Of a stretch of 64,000 nucleotides of DNA, positions 43,746-56,952 are shown piece by piece (positions within the stretch are counted from its first letter, which is position 1; each line of letters starts with the position of its first letter). The stretch spans positions 22,658,622 to 22,722,621 of the forward strand of contig CP099843.1 of the NCBI GenBank assembly GCA_030062745.1. Reading direction: 5' to 3'. Source of the stretch: Capitulum mitella (lineage: Eukaryota; Arthropoda; Thecostraca; Pollicipedomorpha; Pollicipedidae). Position numbers and translations under genes: made by a program. The notes beneath the pieces are model-generated. The model did no database searches. It was not told where the DNA came from and saw nothing but the letters and a program-made list of their open reading frames with translations.

Positions 43746-45394
43746 TTTGTTCCTTTCTTCTCTATTCTCATTTCTGAGCACATAGGTTGCATGGAAACAT
43801 GGGATGCAGACTATCGGGAACACATGCGTTGCACAACGTGATGATATCAAGCGATTGGAAATGACCTATCAGCTATAAGTAGTGATGTCTGCCTTGGGGA
43901 AAGCATAAAGCCCATCCTAACCTAAACCGGCAGCGAGCGATGTCTTTAATTAAGATGTCATTAAAAGGCATTAATGATGCGTCGGGGGAGACAGAGCTCT
44001 AATTCCTATCAGGCGGCGAAAAATACTTAACTCCTGTCTTGCAAAATGTCTGTAAAGTTAAGAATGCTTGGCACACCCGACATCTATCTTGCTATTACTT
44101 TAGGTGTAATTATGCTTGATAAACACTTGTTTTATGTTTTTGACACGTCCAGTGGAGAGCCTCTGAAAATTACATGCAGTGGAGGAAAGGTGCGAAATTC
44201 TCCAGCCCCTCCCTCCACCCCCAAAGAATCAGAAACCAGCTAGTGACATGAAACTTTCAGAGTGGAAAGCTGTGGGCAACTACATTTGTCCAGATTTCGT
44301 GACCCCAGGACAACACCTTCGAGGTCATATCGGGTCAAATGTTCAAAATTTCCTCGATATGGCAGCTTTTGTGGCTTTTTCCCGGATGATTACCATGGCT
44401 GATCGAAAGTATGCCAAAATCAGACGTGTTCTCATTTCAAGGGAGATCCAAGAAGGCTAGTAAATAAATTACAGCATGTAACTTCAGATCGCTCGTGTAT
44501 CACTTAATATCGCCATTGGTAACGCATGGCCGAGGGGGGGAGCGATCGGCTGGTTTTGCCGCTCTACGGTTGACTCTACGGGCGATACCTCCAAAAATGC
44601 CCATCTCATTTTTTTTTCGTTTTGACGACGCACTAGATATCAGTTTAGTGTGCGAAAATAGACAATCCGCGACAAATATGAGGTCGGAGGCGGGGAAAGA
44701 TTTCGCCCCCTCCACTGGATTCCGGCCGGAGATTTCCAACGTGAAACCCTTTCGGAACGAAGTGTCATTTTAGGGAGACCATGTGAGAACATTCTACACC
44801 GTCGCTATTCTAAAGAATGATTACTGTTTTACATCATACCAATTATATATTCACGCCATATCAAACGAGACATTTTTGCTGAGCTTTCTTTCTTTCTTTC
44901 ACTTTCTCCCCTCGGTATCCGGTCAGCAAAAATGATTTGGCCATGTCCCCTTTCCTTTTATGAAACGTCCCTACACCTTTGCGGTGATACCATATACTAC
45001 TGCTGTATGGGTATCTCACGACAGTACTACAAGGTTGCCCGTTTCATTCGTTTCGTTCTAATGATGTGTATGCAAAGGCATGCTTATTAGGGTGGATCGA
45101 AAAAAATAAATCAACTTCTTAGGGGTCAAAACGCGTGCGCGTGAATGTGAAAAGAAGAAAAATGAGGACCAAAAAAATATTTAAAATATTTTAGATAGGG
45201 CGCACAAAGCATTTTTGGGACCAGGAATACGCCTTCTAGGCGTTGAAGTCTCCATTGCTTTAAACATTGTGCACAAGAAGGTAACCCTTCATAAGTCTAT
45301 GTGAATCCTGTGAGTGATAATTTTCGGCGTTTAGCGCATGCGCCGAACAAACGCTGTTTGCGTCATGTCGGCAACCATCGAAACATATCACAAT

Positions 45395-45407
45395 TGTCAT
45401 CGTCATC

Positions 45408-45438
<31 letters not shown>

Positions 45439-45450
45439 TTATTATCTTCA
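45395..45450. repeat. ATC trinucleotide microsatellite
   Basis: An interrupted (ATC)n run of about 55 bp lying between the transposase stop and the left TIR of the 3.5-kb element. Confidence 0.9.
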
Positions 45451-45552
45451 CCATTCATGAAACGCCATCCCAGACACAACGTTAAACCAGGACTATTTAT
45501 TTGTGATGAATGACATTCCACGACAAACTCCACTGACACTAATAAACCAGCC

Positions 45553-47260
45553 TCAGCGGTCACTTGTCACTCGAAGCCCGTCATAGAAGTCCCTCCTCGT
45601 GTCCATCACTGGCAGATCAGTCCTGGACCGGGCTTTTGCCAGTATCAGTGCATGACGTCCACTGTGTCCCGCCTTCTTCTCTGCCGTTTGTGTGACTTCT
45701 TTCACCCATCGTTCGACCCCTTGGGAGTGGCAGGGAAAGTCACTGAAGTCCATTGGTGCTTCCACAACAGCCGCGATGGTCTCGTCTGATATTTCCATGA
45801 CCAAAGGTGGCTCCGTTGTACCTTGCCAGTCAATCATGTGGTGGTACTCCTCGGTATGGAAGCTGATGTCAGGGATAACGAACTTGCGTATGCCATCTGG
45901 ATCCTGGTCCTGGCATCTTCTGGTTCGACATCTCCTTATGCGCTCTACCGCCAGCATCCTGTTCTCCTGCTGATCGTCGGCCAGCATGGCGATCAGGACA
46001 TGCTCACTGTGGGCCCAGAACCAGTTGCGTTGAAGCACCTTTTGCGTGATGTTACGGTCTCTCTCCGGCAGCTTTCTTGACAGCGATATCAGAAAGAACA
46101 GGTTCTTCAATCCGTCGCTGATATTTGAATGAAATCTGTACCTGAACCATCCGGGGCCGTACTGGTTTAGTATAAAATGTACTAGCCGTACAAGCGCTGG
46201 TGCTGGAGCCTCTGTGGACAGGTACAGTCTGAGTACTCTATTTGCAAGTGTAACCCAACGGGCTTGATGAATGGCCCCTGGTTCTAAGGCCAACAAACAC
46301 TGGGTAACACCTTCTGGTCCTGCCTGGACGGCCCTACTCATGTCATGCAGGTATTGCTGATCTTTGCTCATCTCATTTCGAACTTCTACCGGAATTGAAG
46401 GAACTAGCGATGGCTCAAACTTAGCCAAAGGCAGTGTGGTCAGATCTCTCTGAAAGGCTTTGCCAGCTGGTCCGTGGAAGGATGCTGGACCACTCGTTCC
46501 ACCATCAGCATCCTTGAACACATGTCTCAGCGTCAGTTTGTGGATGCCGCATATAGCTTGCTGGAGCGGACGGCCTACACCCAGTTCGATTCGCCTGTTC
46601 ACACCACTGTTGCGGCCGATATTTACCGCTATGCCGTCTGATCCAAGCACCACTGGATGCGCATCGTTGTCCCATATCACGTCCAGCAACTCCTTCGCGA
46701 TATCTGCAGCACTTCCGCTATTTGGAGACACGTGATCGACATACCGATGGCCGAACTCAGCAACCACTATCTCGTGCAGTTCTTTGGCAAACGTCAATTT
46801 CTTACCAACTTTCTGCAGCGTCTTGTCCTCCCTACCGTCGTAATAGAATCCTGCTAAGCGGTCACGTCGGTTTTGCAATGAGCTTTCAACCACCTCTTCT
46901 TTACCCCATTTGTCTCTCTGCCGCTGGATTTTGCTGCGGTCTGTCAGCTCAGCCTTGTTGTGCTCTGTGATTATCCCATAATCAACCAAAGCTGCGTTCA
47001 GCAAGCAAGCCGTGGAGCGATCAGAGATACCGTACCGATGACACATCCGCGAAAAATTCGGAAGCTGATGTCGGTTCTGTACGGCGACATCGTCCGCGTC
47101 ATCATCGGAACTAGGTGAATAAGAGCGGCTTGCATCAGCTGCCTCCGTATCATCCGTCTGACACTTTTCACTGCTATCGTCGTTGTCATCTGCATCCCCT
47201 TCGGTCAGTTGCCTTTCCTCAGCATCGTGCTGCCTGTCCCTCTTCTGTCTCTCCCGCTAG
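45553..47260 (-). pseudogene. Transposase-like protein, main (C-terminal) part
   Basis: An open frame of about 570 codons from just after a TAG near 47262; the first ATG in frame is at 47046. After an acidic serine/aspartate-rich stretch come a helical region and VVLGSDGIAVNIG, then PLQQAICGIHKLTLRH and TSGPASFHGPAGKAF. The aspartate and the CxxH motif look like the first catalytic Asp and the C/DxxH motif of RNase H-fold DDE transposases (hAT, P, Kolobok type). The third acidic residue cannot be placed confidently. I have a general memory of similar uncharacterised proteins in arthropods and cnidarians but cannot name a family. The N-terminal third is in two other frames (47219-47533 and 47530-47904), so the gene is probably inactive unless these are sequence errors. 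Confidence 0.75.
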
Positions 47261-47533
47261 TTTCATTCTTTTCCCCCTTCTCTTCTGCCTTCGGACATTT
47301 TCCTCAGTTGTCTTCCGGTCAACGCCGCCTATGTGGAGCTTTTTCTCTCCTCGCTGGTCTTTGAGGAAAACTACTTCTTGAGCTTGCACCCTTTTAGAAG
47401 CTGGGCACGTGCCACAGGGGACATCAGCAAGATCGCATCGGCACCGCATGATGCCAAATAAGCCATCGTACTCGCGCTGTATATTCACGAACTTTTGACC
47501 CTTGCCCCGTTCGCGTTTCGAAGACCATTTCAT
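47219..47533 (-). pseudogene. Transposase-like protein, middle part (shifted frame)
   Basis: A frame with YDGLFGIMRCRCD, then PCGTCPASKRV and VVFLKDQRGEKKLHIGGVD. The paired cysteines suggest a small metal-binding segment. It is open upstream of its first ATG, overlapping the previous frame, and overlaps the C-terminal frame by about 40 bp. That is what single-base indels in one long gene would give. Confidence 0.65.
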
Positions 47534-47904
47534 GAGGTTCTCCCCGTTATGGCCAGTCTTTCTACGTTCTGAGTTATCCTGTTCTCCGAAATAACATTTG
47601 ACATCTCTCTCTCGGTCTTAGCCGACGTATCACCCATTTGGGACGCCTCTCCGTCGTCCACTGGTATCCACGTAATAAGACTGGCTTTGTCCCAGATGTC
47701 TACTATGGCGCCCTTGACTGCTTTTGCTATTTCTCGTTTTGTCCGCGTCTTTCCAGAAGGCGTTGTCGTTTCACTCCGTGTCTTCACGTAAAAGGCATCC
47801 ACTTCTTTTTTCCACGGTAACTGGTTTATGGGACGAGCGTCCGGGCCTGTTTGCATCAGAGGGTGTTTCGTTCTCTGTCTTGTTGATGGTCTTGGATTAC
47901 TCAT
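47530..47904 (-). pseudogene. Transposase-like protein, N-terminal part
   Basis: It begins MSNPRPSTRQRTKHPL, a basic N-terminus, and continues through REIAKAVKGAIVDIWDKASL to a stop that overlaps the next frame. It lies on the proper side of the other two fragments and within the TIR-bounded element. Confidence 0.6.
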
Positions 47905-48607
47905 TTTAGCTCAGTCCAGAATGTCACTGTCACAGAATGTCACCCCGTGCGATCCGAATGCTGACGGAACACACCCGAGTACTAAATCTCTGGTCACCAC
48001 GCCACAGTCCAGGGACCAGCGCGCTACTCTTCTGACGTGTCTGTCTGATTCGACCGCTCTCTGATGACAACAAAGCGCTTCGCTGCGAGGTATCGTTTAC
48101 CGGCACCGATCAAGGTTTCCAAGAGCGTCCTCAGAGATGAGCAACGTGGGCAACGATATGTGTGGGAAGCCCACGAATTCGACTCGGACTCTGTAGTCCA
48201 CATCTATCGCAGGTCGTGAGGCTCACTGGTGCGCGGTCTTAGCTCGTAAGGGCTACTGTCTGTCTACCACTTTATTTTACCTGGAAGTCTCCTGTTATTT
48301 GCTCAAATCCATGCTCATCACCTATCCGTAAACTACAGACACTAAAAGGCCCGCAAAGCTACGCAGAGCTACGGTGGATGGTGACCGAGGTGCTATCTTG
48401 CTCTGCGTAATGCTAAACCAATGGAGACTTTAATGCTCGGGAACGGCGAAACTCACTTCAAAGACGCTTCGTGCGCCCTTTCTAGAATATTTTTAATATC
48501 TTTTTACTCCTTATTTTCCGTGTTTTCAGATCCACGCGCACGCGTTTTGGCCCCTAAGAAGTTGATTTGCGACAAAAAATATGTTTTCGATCCACCCTAA
48601 TGCTTAT

Positions 48608-51600
48608 CATGCACCATTGGTAATCTGCGCGAACGGTTCAGGCCTAGCCAAGTTAAACAGAAGTTACAGTTACGCAAAACTATGCAACGGAAGACATCGG
48701 TGGCATGAGTGGATCCGTGCTAGTGACACCATGGTGTCAAAGGTTGCGCTCCGACTGGTCGTCCTGGTCTCATCGAACCGGAAACGGATAGCTGACCTAC
48801 CATTTGGTCTTTTCTTTTTACATTATCTTGACGCCACTTGAAATGTCTGATACGGGTAGGGTATGCATATCCATGTTTTCCAACATTCACAGTACTAATG
48901 CTTACGCTTGTTTAACCCTCGCCGAACGGGAGGAATTTTCTCTCGCACCGATGACGAGCGGGGGGATAGGTACCCTCCTCGCCATTTCGTCCTAATTGAG
49001 CTAACGCCTCGGGACAAGAAGAAATCGATAACCGTATGCCCAAGGAATCCAATGGTAACCATGTGAGCTCCATCAAATCAGCCAAAAACCTCCTAGGTCA
49101 GGTCAAACTTTATGTTGGGGGCTGAAATTGATTTTCCCCAGTTAAACGCAGCACATTTAGGGCCAAACAGACCTAAAATCTTACCCTCCCCCAAAAAACG
49201 CATAGGAACATTCTAAGGCCGGAAAGACCATCTAAGGTCATTAAGCTTGTTTGACCTTTAAAAGGTGATTGGGCTATCTAAAATGGCTTGCTCTCATGTG
49301 GACTATCATTCTGAACCGATTCCATGTCCGTCATCTGTCGTTTACGCATGTCTGTTGCCCCAAAACAGTAAAGAAATCGACATTTGGCGCAAAAAGCGCT
49401 CCGCAAGGTTTCAGTAATGACGTCATGACTCGGTGCTTTGAGACAAGATGGGGGCACTCTTTTTTCAAAAGATGTGCAATGAATGTGTCGTCAGCTATGC
49501 CAAAGTTTGCGGCCGAGGTCCCGGAAACAATGCTTGGAGGTGTCATCCACCTCCTTAGTCCGGTGAGGGTTAGTTCTTATCATTGCCAACTGATAAAATA
49601 TTGAGAGCCAAGTTCCAAACTGTGAGGGGGCCCAGCCAGGCATTGGGGAAAGGGAAGCTCAACATTGGGAGGTCAGCTGAACATTGGGGGTGCCCCTCCC
49701 CCACCCAAGAGATGCAAAGTTCCAGCCTTGTTAATGTGTTTGTATATATGCGGAAATATAGTCGGGCGAGTTAAGTGCTACCGTGTAAATAAATGCATTA
49801 TATGTCCGTTTAACCTCGTGTCATTACCATTAATCTGCCCTGGCAATGACATTCGCCATATAATTATCATAAAGGCTTCTTGAGTACACAGTATGAGCCG
49901 TCCATTCGGGCGTGAGTTATTTCCAACGCTACTGCTCAGAAATCGCTTAGCCGTCATTGCTCGGGTTGAATGTTCAAATCCAATCAGGTTAAAAATTCCC
50001 TGTCTGGAAAGGACTGCAAGTCGGACACGGCCTGGTCAGTCTCCACGACGCCCTGACAGCCCTCCGGCAGAACATGTCACGTGATCAAGACGCTCTCCCT
50101 CCTCGTAGCCTTTACCCAGTATCCCATTCACAACGCAACTGATCTTATCAGTTTGAGAGTCGAGAGGGTTAGCGCAATAGCTGAACTAAGAAACCTGCCC
50201 AATATTCCCGACTACCGAGAGTAAATATGGTTTTCGTGTTTTTTTCGGCATGCCGTTAAAATACGAAACACAAGTTTGAAGTTATTTCGGGTACTCCTAC
50301 GTCGCCGCAAATAGCTGCTCAAATTGCATTACATTAGCACCGTAAACACCAGAGCTATGGTTGGTTTACCACAAGAACCCTTATACCTACCATTATTTCT
50401 GTGGACACCTGTACATGGTCCTGGTATGAATCACGAACTTTTATTTTAAAAATGACTGGAAAACTAAGTCGCAGAAATTGAAACCTCAGTTTCAATCTCA
50501 AAGAGAGCCGACGGAGCCTTTCCGAAAAATAATGCTTAATCGAGTTATATTGCAAGGAGCAGCATATTTTTTTCGACGTCCAGTCGTAACCCAACGGTTG
50601 GCTTCCTTTGTTTCGAGGGACAAAGACTTCGCACTCCGGCTCCACAACACTGATACAGAGGATGGTGCTGGGCGACTTGCAGAACGCTTTCCGGGAGCCA
50701 TTGACTCGCGTTGATCTGTTGCCGTTCCTCGGTTGAGTCTTCTGGAGGGAACTGCCTTCATCGGCCTCTCGTCAAGAGGATGAAGCCCAGATGTGGCGGC
50801 TCAAAGAAATATTAACAACCTGCCTCAGCTGCACTTCCTGGGGAAATGAAGGATGGAGACATGGAAAACCCGATACGAGGATTCCCCAGCAGAAACCTAT
50901 GAACAATTGAGCGCAGCTGCTCTGGGAACTGGGTAGTGCGGCTGGAGAAAATTCACCTGTCGGACAGAGTTCGAGAAGATAACGAAATCTCTTTTTGGTA
51001 AGGAATGAGACGTATGCATGATGCTCCAGTTGGGGTCAATCAATGTGGTTAGCGCCTCGGCCCATCCGACCACCGAACCCGGCTTTAGTCAACGATCAAG
51101 GCATCCAGCATGGTCGCCCGCGCGGAGGAGACGGGTGTGCCGGACTTTGTGAACCTGCGGATCCAGGACTGGCCCGTCCGCCATCATGGTGCTACCGGCT
51201 GCTCAAAAGCATTTTAGGCCATCATCAGGAGAAGCTCATCACTGAACACAAGTTAGATGGAGCTTCGGGTTCGTGTTTTCTTCGCGTGGAATGTTTCTGT
51301 TTCGCCGTTGGGGTTTGGGTGAGGCTCGTTAGGGTTTGGGTGAAGCGTTTCGACGATGGAAAACGATGGACCGAGTGCGATGCGTGCGACACCTGGCCCT
51401 GTGATAAGTCCAGAAACCGTCGGCGGCCGTCTGGTCAGCCAGGGAAATTGTTGGCCGCTCGACTGTGCAGCACGCCGGCCTTCCTGGTGGCAGCCCATCC
51501 TGCTGCCTCGCTCGTCAATAACCACCACCTGACCCTCCCGGCAGGTGGTGTCGGTCTTTGTCCTAGCAGGAGCGCATCCTGTTGCGTTCGTTGGCCAGAC

Positions 51601-54591
51601 AAGAGCGCATCTGCCTGACCCTGCTGAAAAACTGCAGTGAAGTCATGGGTTCGAATGTCAGCAGCTAACACCTAAACACCGCGCTAATGTGGACTTGCGA
51701 AGACCAAACATTGTGCCTTTGTTCGCGGAAAATGACTTGCTGAGCCGATGAAGGTGGTACTGGAGTTTCTGTTTAACTGCTATGACGACGGAACTCTGCC
51801 CTGCTGCTTCTTCCGGGAGGTAAGCCTGTTGTCCAGGACGGATGAAAATGGTCGGAAGAGTCTGAGAGACAAGGCGTCAGGTTTGCGGGGCGCGCTGCCT
51901 CAGGACGCGGCGCAGATGCTCCCTGGCCTGCTCAGCCCGCGTCAGCTCGCCGGCTGGAGATCTGATGAGGCTTCTTCTCCGTTACGGTAGGACCAGACCT
52001 GAGTTTCTCTGCTGTTTTGGCGTTCCGCCCGGCCAGCCGAAGGGACAAAATTTGAGAAGGTAAGCTCAGAAAGGATATTTGGTGGATGGCTAATTTCCTG
52101 CGGCCCTTCGTCTGGGAAAATTTGCCCGCGCGCTGTCGGCAGCCGACCTGCTTTCGTGGACATGGACTGGACACGGTCAGCAGCAAAGACAACGTGGAGG
52201 GTTTCGAACATACATCGAACATTTCTTGGCTGGACGACTGGAAGAAGAAGTCAGACGGATTTAGCCCATCTTAACTGTCGACGGGACCCTGTTCTTCGGG
52301 TCCGGTGGTAGCCCATCCTTCATTGAGTGGAGAGCCTGCTACTTGGTCGGTTGGAAGACCCGGTCCTTGGTCGGTCGGGAGATCCAGTTCTTGACCGGGC
52401 GAGGAGCCCGGTCCTTCATTAAGCGGAGGACCCGGTCCTACATCTTGGGCACAGAGGGGAGGACCGGTTCTTAGTCGGATGGGGAAACTCAGTAAGTAGG
52501 AAGTAAGAGGATATGAGACTGAACCTAATAACATCACGCTGCTCCCGATCACACTTCTTCAGATTGAAAGGACGGACACGCTCCGCTATGCTACATATGT
52601 ACACCGAACCAGTGATGTAACTTAATGTTTAAAGGAGGTTGTAGATGCAGCCCCAGGCTTTCAAAGAGCAACCCCATTAGGTTTAAGTGCAACCCCATCA
52701 GAGAAAAATCCGAACTGGAGTCTGGGCCTGCACATGACACATTGCTGGTACTTTTACTGCTTACTTCTGGAATTTATATCGCTCTGTTAACTTTGAAGGG
52801 CGCTTTAAATAATGCGCTTGCATGTCTGATCCTATTACCAATGTTATGTTTATATATTATGTGCTTAATAAAACTGATGACGATGATGATGGCAGGTTTA
52901 ATGTAGATGCTCTCAGAGCAATAGCTAAGCAAATAGTGCACATCGAAAAACAGACGCATTTTAGACATCTGATAATTTAGTGAAACCTGTGCATCAGCAT
53001 CAAAACACACACCTCTATTCGCGCTAAATAAACACCAGATACTCCTACCTGATGGGCCTTGGCTCCAAGGCTGCATCATCGAGTCGGCAAAACGTGGCAA
53101 GTTTTGACAAAATCTTGTTAGGGTGATCCTGTCTGCGTGTGTTTGTCAGCGTGCACAGCACGTCTTTCTGGCTCGTGTTCTCGAGCCGGTGTGTTTCGTA
53201 TTTATTCATTCAGTTCATTCAAGCACAAACAAATGTAGAAGCAATTAATGTACAAAGAAAGCGTCAGCATGGAGGGCGGATGTGTTGAGCTTGATTCCAG
53301 GCTCTTCCGCCGCTGCATAGCCTGTCAGTACATGAAGGCTGAAGGCCGAGATTTTTGCTGGGGTGCAAAATAAGGTGGGCCAAATCCGTGAAGAACAAAA
53401 TGGGATTAGGTTAGGTTACTAAGGATGTCAAAAGTGCAAACCCACTGAACACAAAACATTGCGTCAATGCGCAGAACGTTCAGCAAGTGCAAGGAAAAAG
53501 AAATTTAAACCTTCAGTGTAGAATGTACAGTGTTCTCAGTAAAACACAAATCAAGGAAAAGTCAGTTTGTTCTTTGTTGCGACTGTTCTTTGCCGCGGGC
53601 TAGGGATCCATACCCATCTTGTGATCCGAAAATGTTTTGCTCTTAAGTCCGAAAATATGACATAATTAGGCCTGGCAAATGGTGTTGAAAAAACGTCAAT
53701 GGTTCTATTATAACAAAACTGGCCGTGGATAGAAAAAACGTGCGCACGTGGCACCTCTATTCTAGTCGAGTGGAAAGCCCAATTTTACAGCGGAAGCACT
53801 GTGTATGATCAATTTTGTTTCACGGCAGTAAAAGCACACTTATACACAGGGAACACAAGCCAAAAAATTATTTCCAACTTGAACTGAAATTTCACGGACC
53901 CAGCACATGTCTGCACCGCTGTCAGGGAGGAATAAGAAAGGATCAAGTCTGCAGTCATGCCGTCTCTCTCAGGAAACATCCTTTTATTGGCAATCAGCTG
54001 CCTCAATTAGGAGATAATGGAGGGCAGGGCGCACAGTTAGGCGGAGTGGCTCCCAATGGGCAATTCCCCTAAATCCCAGTCTCTCATGCAGCGCATTTTC
54101 ATGCCCGGCGAATCCATATCTCGAACGGCGCATACAGATATCTTACTTTGTAGGTCGCCGGTGGGATTGCACACTTAAATTACCTATGAACATATTCTCC
54201 TTATCGTCGCGCTCTGGATGTCTACTCTAGTAGTTTTTACAAGGGACGAATCCAGGACTTTGCGAAGAGGTGCCGATTTTTTTAAGGGTGCCGAAATAAT
54301 ATTGTGGGGGCGGCAAAATCACTCAAAAAGGATACCAAAATCGCACTGGGAGGGCGCCAAACGTCTTCGTAATAACGTTTAAATCACACGAAACGTTCGA
54401 CTATATGCGATGCGCGGTTTCAAAATGGCTCACGAGGGCGTTTTGGTTCGTACGCGCTTAAAAGCGGGATGCCCATGTAGTAAAACGGCATATTACATTA
54501 CACATGTCCCATACTACGGCCGTTGCTTTTATGTCACAAGGCAGCCTTTAAAACAGAAAGGCGTCCACGTCCCATGAAGAGAGCGCGCGAT
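48608..54591. other. Intergenic region
   Basis: I see no recognisable gene. The short open frames (for example 51043-51618) have no family-like motifs. A TTAACCC-type repeat end occurs near 48913, with AGGTCA-containing text at about 49095-49260, and tandem repeats at 52285-52480. Confidence 0.55.
52285..52480. repeat. Degenerate ~30-bp repeats (CCGGTCCTT type)
   Basis: About six irregular units resembling GGAGGACCCGGTCCTTGGTC. Confidence 0.65.
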
Positions 54592-54599
54592 GTCCCATG

Positions 54600-54861
54600 C
54601 AGGGACGTAGCCAAGGGAGGGCCATTGGGGCCATGCCCCCCGAGTCGAGCGAGCCTCACTAGATATATGGCGATTTCGCACAAATACGGAACAGCGACCA
54701 CACACATGTTGCAAAAGCAAACATATGTTTTCCTGTGCGTTACATATGAGGCAAATTACATAAAATTGCTACCTTTTCCTATAAATTTTGTCATATGCCA
54801 ATGGCATTTGACAAAATTTTACATTTGCCCCCCGCGGAGGAAAATCCTGGCAACGTGTCTG
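54600..54861. mobile_element. 262-bp hAT-type MITE, copy 1
   Basis: Flanked by a perfect 8-bp duplication, GTCCCATG (54592-54599 and 54862-54869). The ends are CAGGGACGTAGCC and, in reverse complement, CAGACACGTTGCC, a 13-bp imperfect TIR. There is no coding capacity. The interior matches the copy at 56677. Confidence 0.82.
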
Positions 54862-56676
54862 GTCCCATGTGCGCTCTTTAAGGATAGGGTGTCTTTGTGT
54901 TCCCCATAAAATTCATCTATTAAAAACGGAGTCAAGCACCAGTCTATACGTAAGGTCTGGTTCGGTGCTTCTGTGTCATAAGGGAGACATTCTAAAAAAG
55001 GGCACATGCTACAAAAAATATTATCATCTCCCCGGAAGTATGATGGTTGCTAAAATCTGTTAGAACTCAGCTAGCGCGAACTTTTGAATCGATGGCCGGT
55101 AAAGCTCTGCCTACTGCACCCGATGCGCTGCTTTACAGTTTGCCCTGCATAGCGTTGGGGATAATGCGGCCTCATCTGCCCTCTTAATTTGCAGTTACCT
55201 CTTCAAGCCAAACTACATTCGAGACTTCGTTGGCCACCTCATCACGAGGACTCTCTGGTTAACTCACAGACCACTGGTTTCCGTCTTCCTTATCCCTGCC
55301 GATCTGCTTGTCATCTCATCAAATTCCCACATTTATTCGGCCGATGAAGTCAACGTCCCGGGCCCAGTTTCGGAAGCCAAACAGGTCTCCTCATCAGGTC
55401 ATTGCCGAGAGAACGTCCTAAGCCTGACTGACCAATCAGTTCAGTCGACCAATCAGCAGCTGGCTACCCAGAATGCCCGATGAGCGACACGGCTTACAAG
55501 AGGACCGATGTACTAACACGGATAGTGTGGACTGAAACCGAATGCCGGAATGTTCATATCCACGCTTTACGTCGGTCCGACCACCATTCGATACTGCGTA
55601 TACGAACTGTAGCTGTTAAAACCATCGCACCGAGCGGAAGAGTGGAATCGCATGTGGGTAAAACCTGTCGTTGTTTGCGTTTTTGTCGGTCATTGCTTTC
55701 ACAGAGTCAAGGTCACCAATTTCTGACAGGCAAGTCGAATCGCATACGCCGCTTCGAAAAGAGAAGATTCGATGAAGACTGATCTCATGAACGCAGAAAC
55801 GGCGAAGGGGGGGGGGAGGGAGCACGGCTCCCCAATTTTGGGAAAATTTAATATTAGTCCTATGGAAAAATATCTTTGGCCCCCCACTTTTCCGCATATT
55901 TCTACGCCTGTCATTTGTCCCATAGAATCGGAGCATGGGATTAGCTTAGACTCAAATGACTTGTGTGTTTAGAGGTAGCTGTCTTGACGTATGGTCACCA
56001 AGTTCTGGATTGGGAACTTGATTTGATATACAGCGTCATATGCGTTTGATATACAGTTCAACAAGCTCTTAGCATGAACTTGGTAATTAACAGGTGGTCC
56101 ACGGCTCGGATGCGATAGCACCGGTGGAATTGGTATATTGTTGCGTTTGACCGTATCCAGTCTCCTCCACCGTCTCGTGTGGTGTGGCGCCCGGTGGGCA
56201 GGGCCGGAATTGTGACGTAAGATCCGGACAACCAATCGGCGGCAAGTAAACGCCGGCCAGTCGGTGCGTAGAAACGCACGAAGGTTGGTCGCACGGGGCC
56301 GGCAGCCGTCCTGAGATTCCCGAAACGTTCTAAAAGCCGCTTTGCTAAATAAGGTGCATTTTAATATTCAATATTCAATCAATATTTAATATTCAATAAG
56401 GTGCAGGGCAATTTGCTCATTGAAGTTCATTGCATGGAAGCTCGGTCACATTCAATATGGATTCTCAGTCGCGCGAGGGGAGTTGACGGCAGTGCGTGTA
56501 CTCATTGCAGAAGACTGACTGAAGAAGAACGTTAACGGCGTGTCGTTCGCGTGACGAGCCGACGGCAACGCATAGTGCTGCGTAGTGGACGCAGATCTGT
56601 GGATACACAAGGCCTGCCTTCATTCGTACCAAACACGGACGCGTTTGTAAGGATTCCTTGCAATAATGACTGAAGA

Positions 56677-56952
56677 AAGAGACGTAGCCAAAGAGGGCCA
56701 TGGGGGCCATGGCCCCCCTCGAGCCAAGTCGTCTACACTAGATATATGGTGATTTTGCGCAAATACGAAATAGTTATCATACACATGTAGCAAAAGCAAA
56801 CATCATATGTTTTCCTGTGCGTTAACCATAAGGTAATTTATATAAAATTGCTGCTTTTCCCCCTAAATTTCATTATATGCCCTTGGCATACAACGAAATT
56901 TGACATTTCCGCCCCTCCGCTCCCCCCGAGGAAAATCCTGGCCACGTGCCGG
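56677..56952. mobile_element. 276-bp hAT-type MITE, copy 2
   Basis: The same family as 54600-54861: shared CACTAGATATATGG, CAAAAGCAAACAT and GAGGAAAATCCTGGC blocks. It has its own perfect 8-bp duplication, ACTGAAGA (56669-56676 and 56953-56960). The different duplications show two independent insertions. Confidence 0.82.

Larger units (their letters stand above)
37571..45087. other. Intergenic region between STRIP and the 3.5-kb transposon
   Basis: No conserved protein exon was recognised. It contains the TIR element at 38350-38977, a degenerate GC-rich repeat block, a tRNA-like (SINE-like) segment and scattered AGGTCA hexamers. Upstream non-coding STRIP exons may lie here. Confidence 0.55.
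45088..48599 (-). mobile_element. 3.5-kb DNA transposon with hAT-like ends
   Basis: Inverted repeats begin TAGGGTGGATCGAAAA at both ends and remain alignable for about 130 bp (45088-45218 and 48460-48599), sharing ATCAACTTCTTAGGGG and CAAAACGCGTGCGCGTG. The perfect 8-bp direct repeat ATGCTTAT flanks it (45080-45087 and 48600-48607). An 8-bp duplication with T at position 2 and A at position 7, and a TAGGG terminus, are typical of hAT elements. The element encodes a transposase-like protein on the minus strand, broken by two frameshifts. Intact ends and target duplication suggest recent insertion. Confidence 0.88.

Noticed and set aside
51030..51095. A-box-like TGGTTAGCGCCTCGG, possible tRNA or SINE
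   Set aside because: No credible B box or cloverleaf at the right distance.
51645..51665. B-box-like GGGTTCGAATG, possible tRNA
   Set aside because: No matching A box or acceptor stem upstream.
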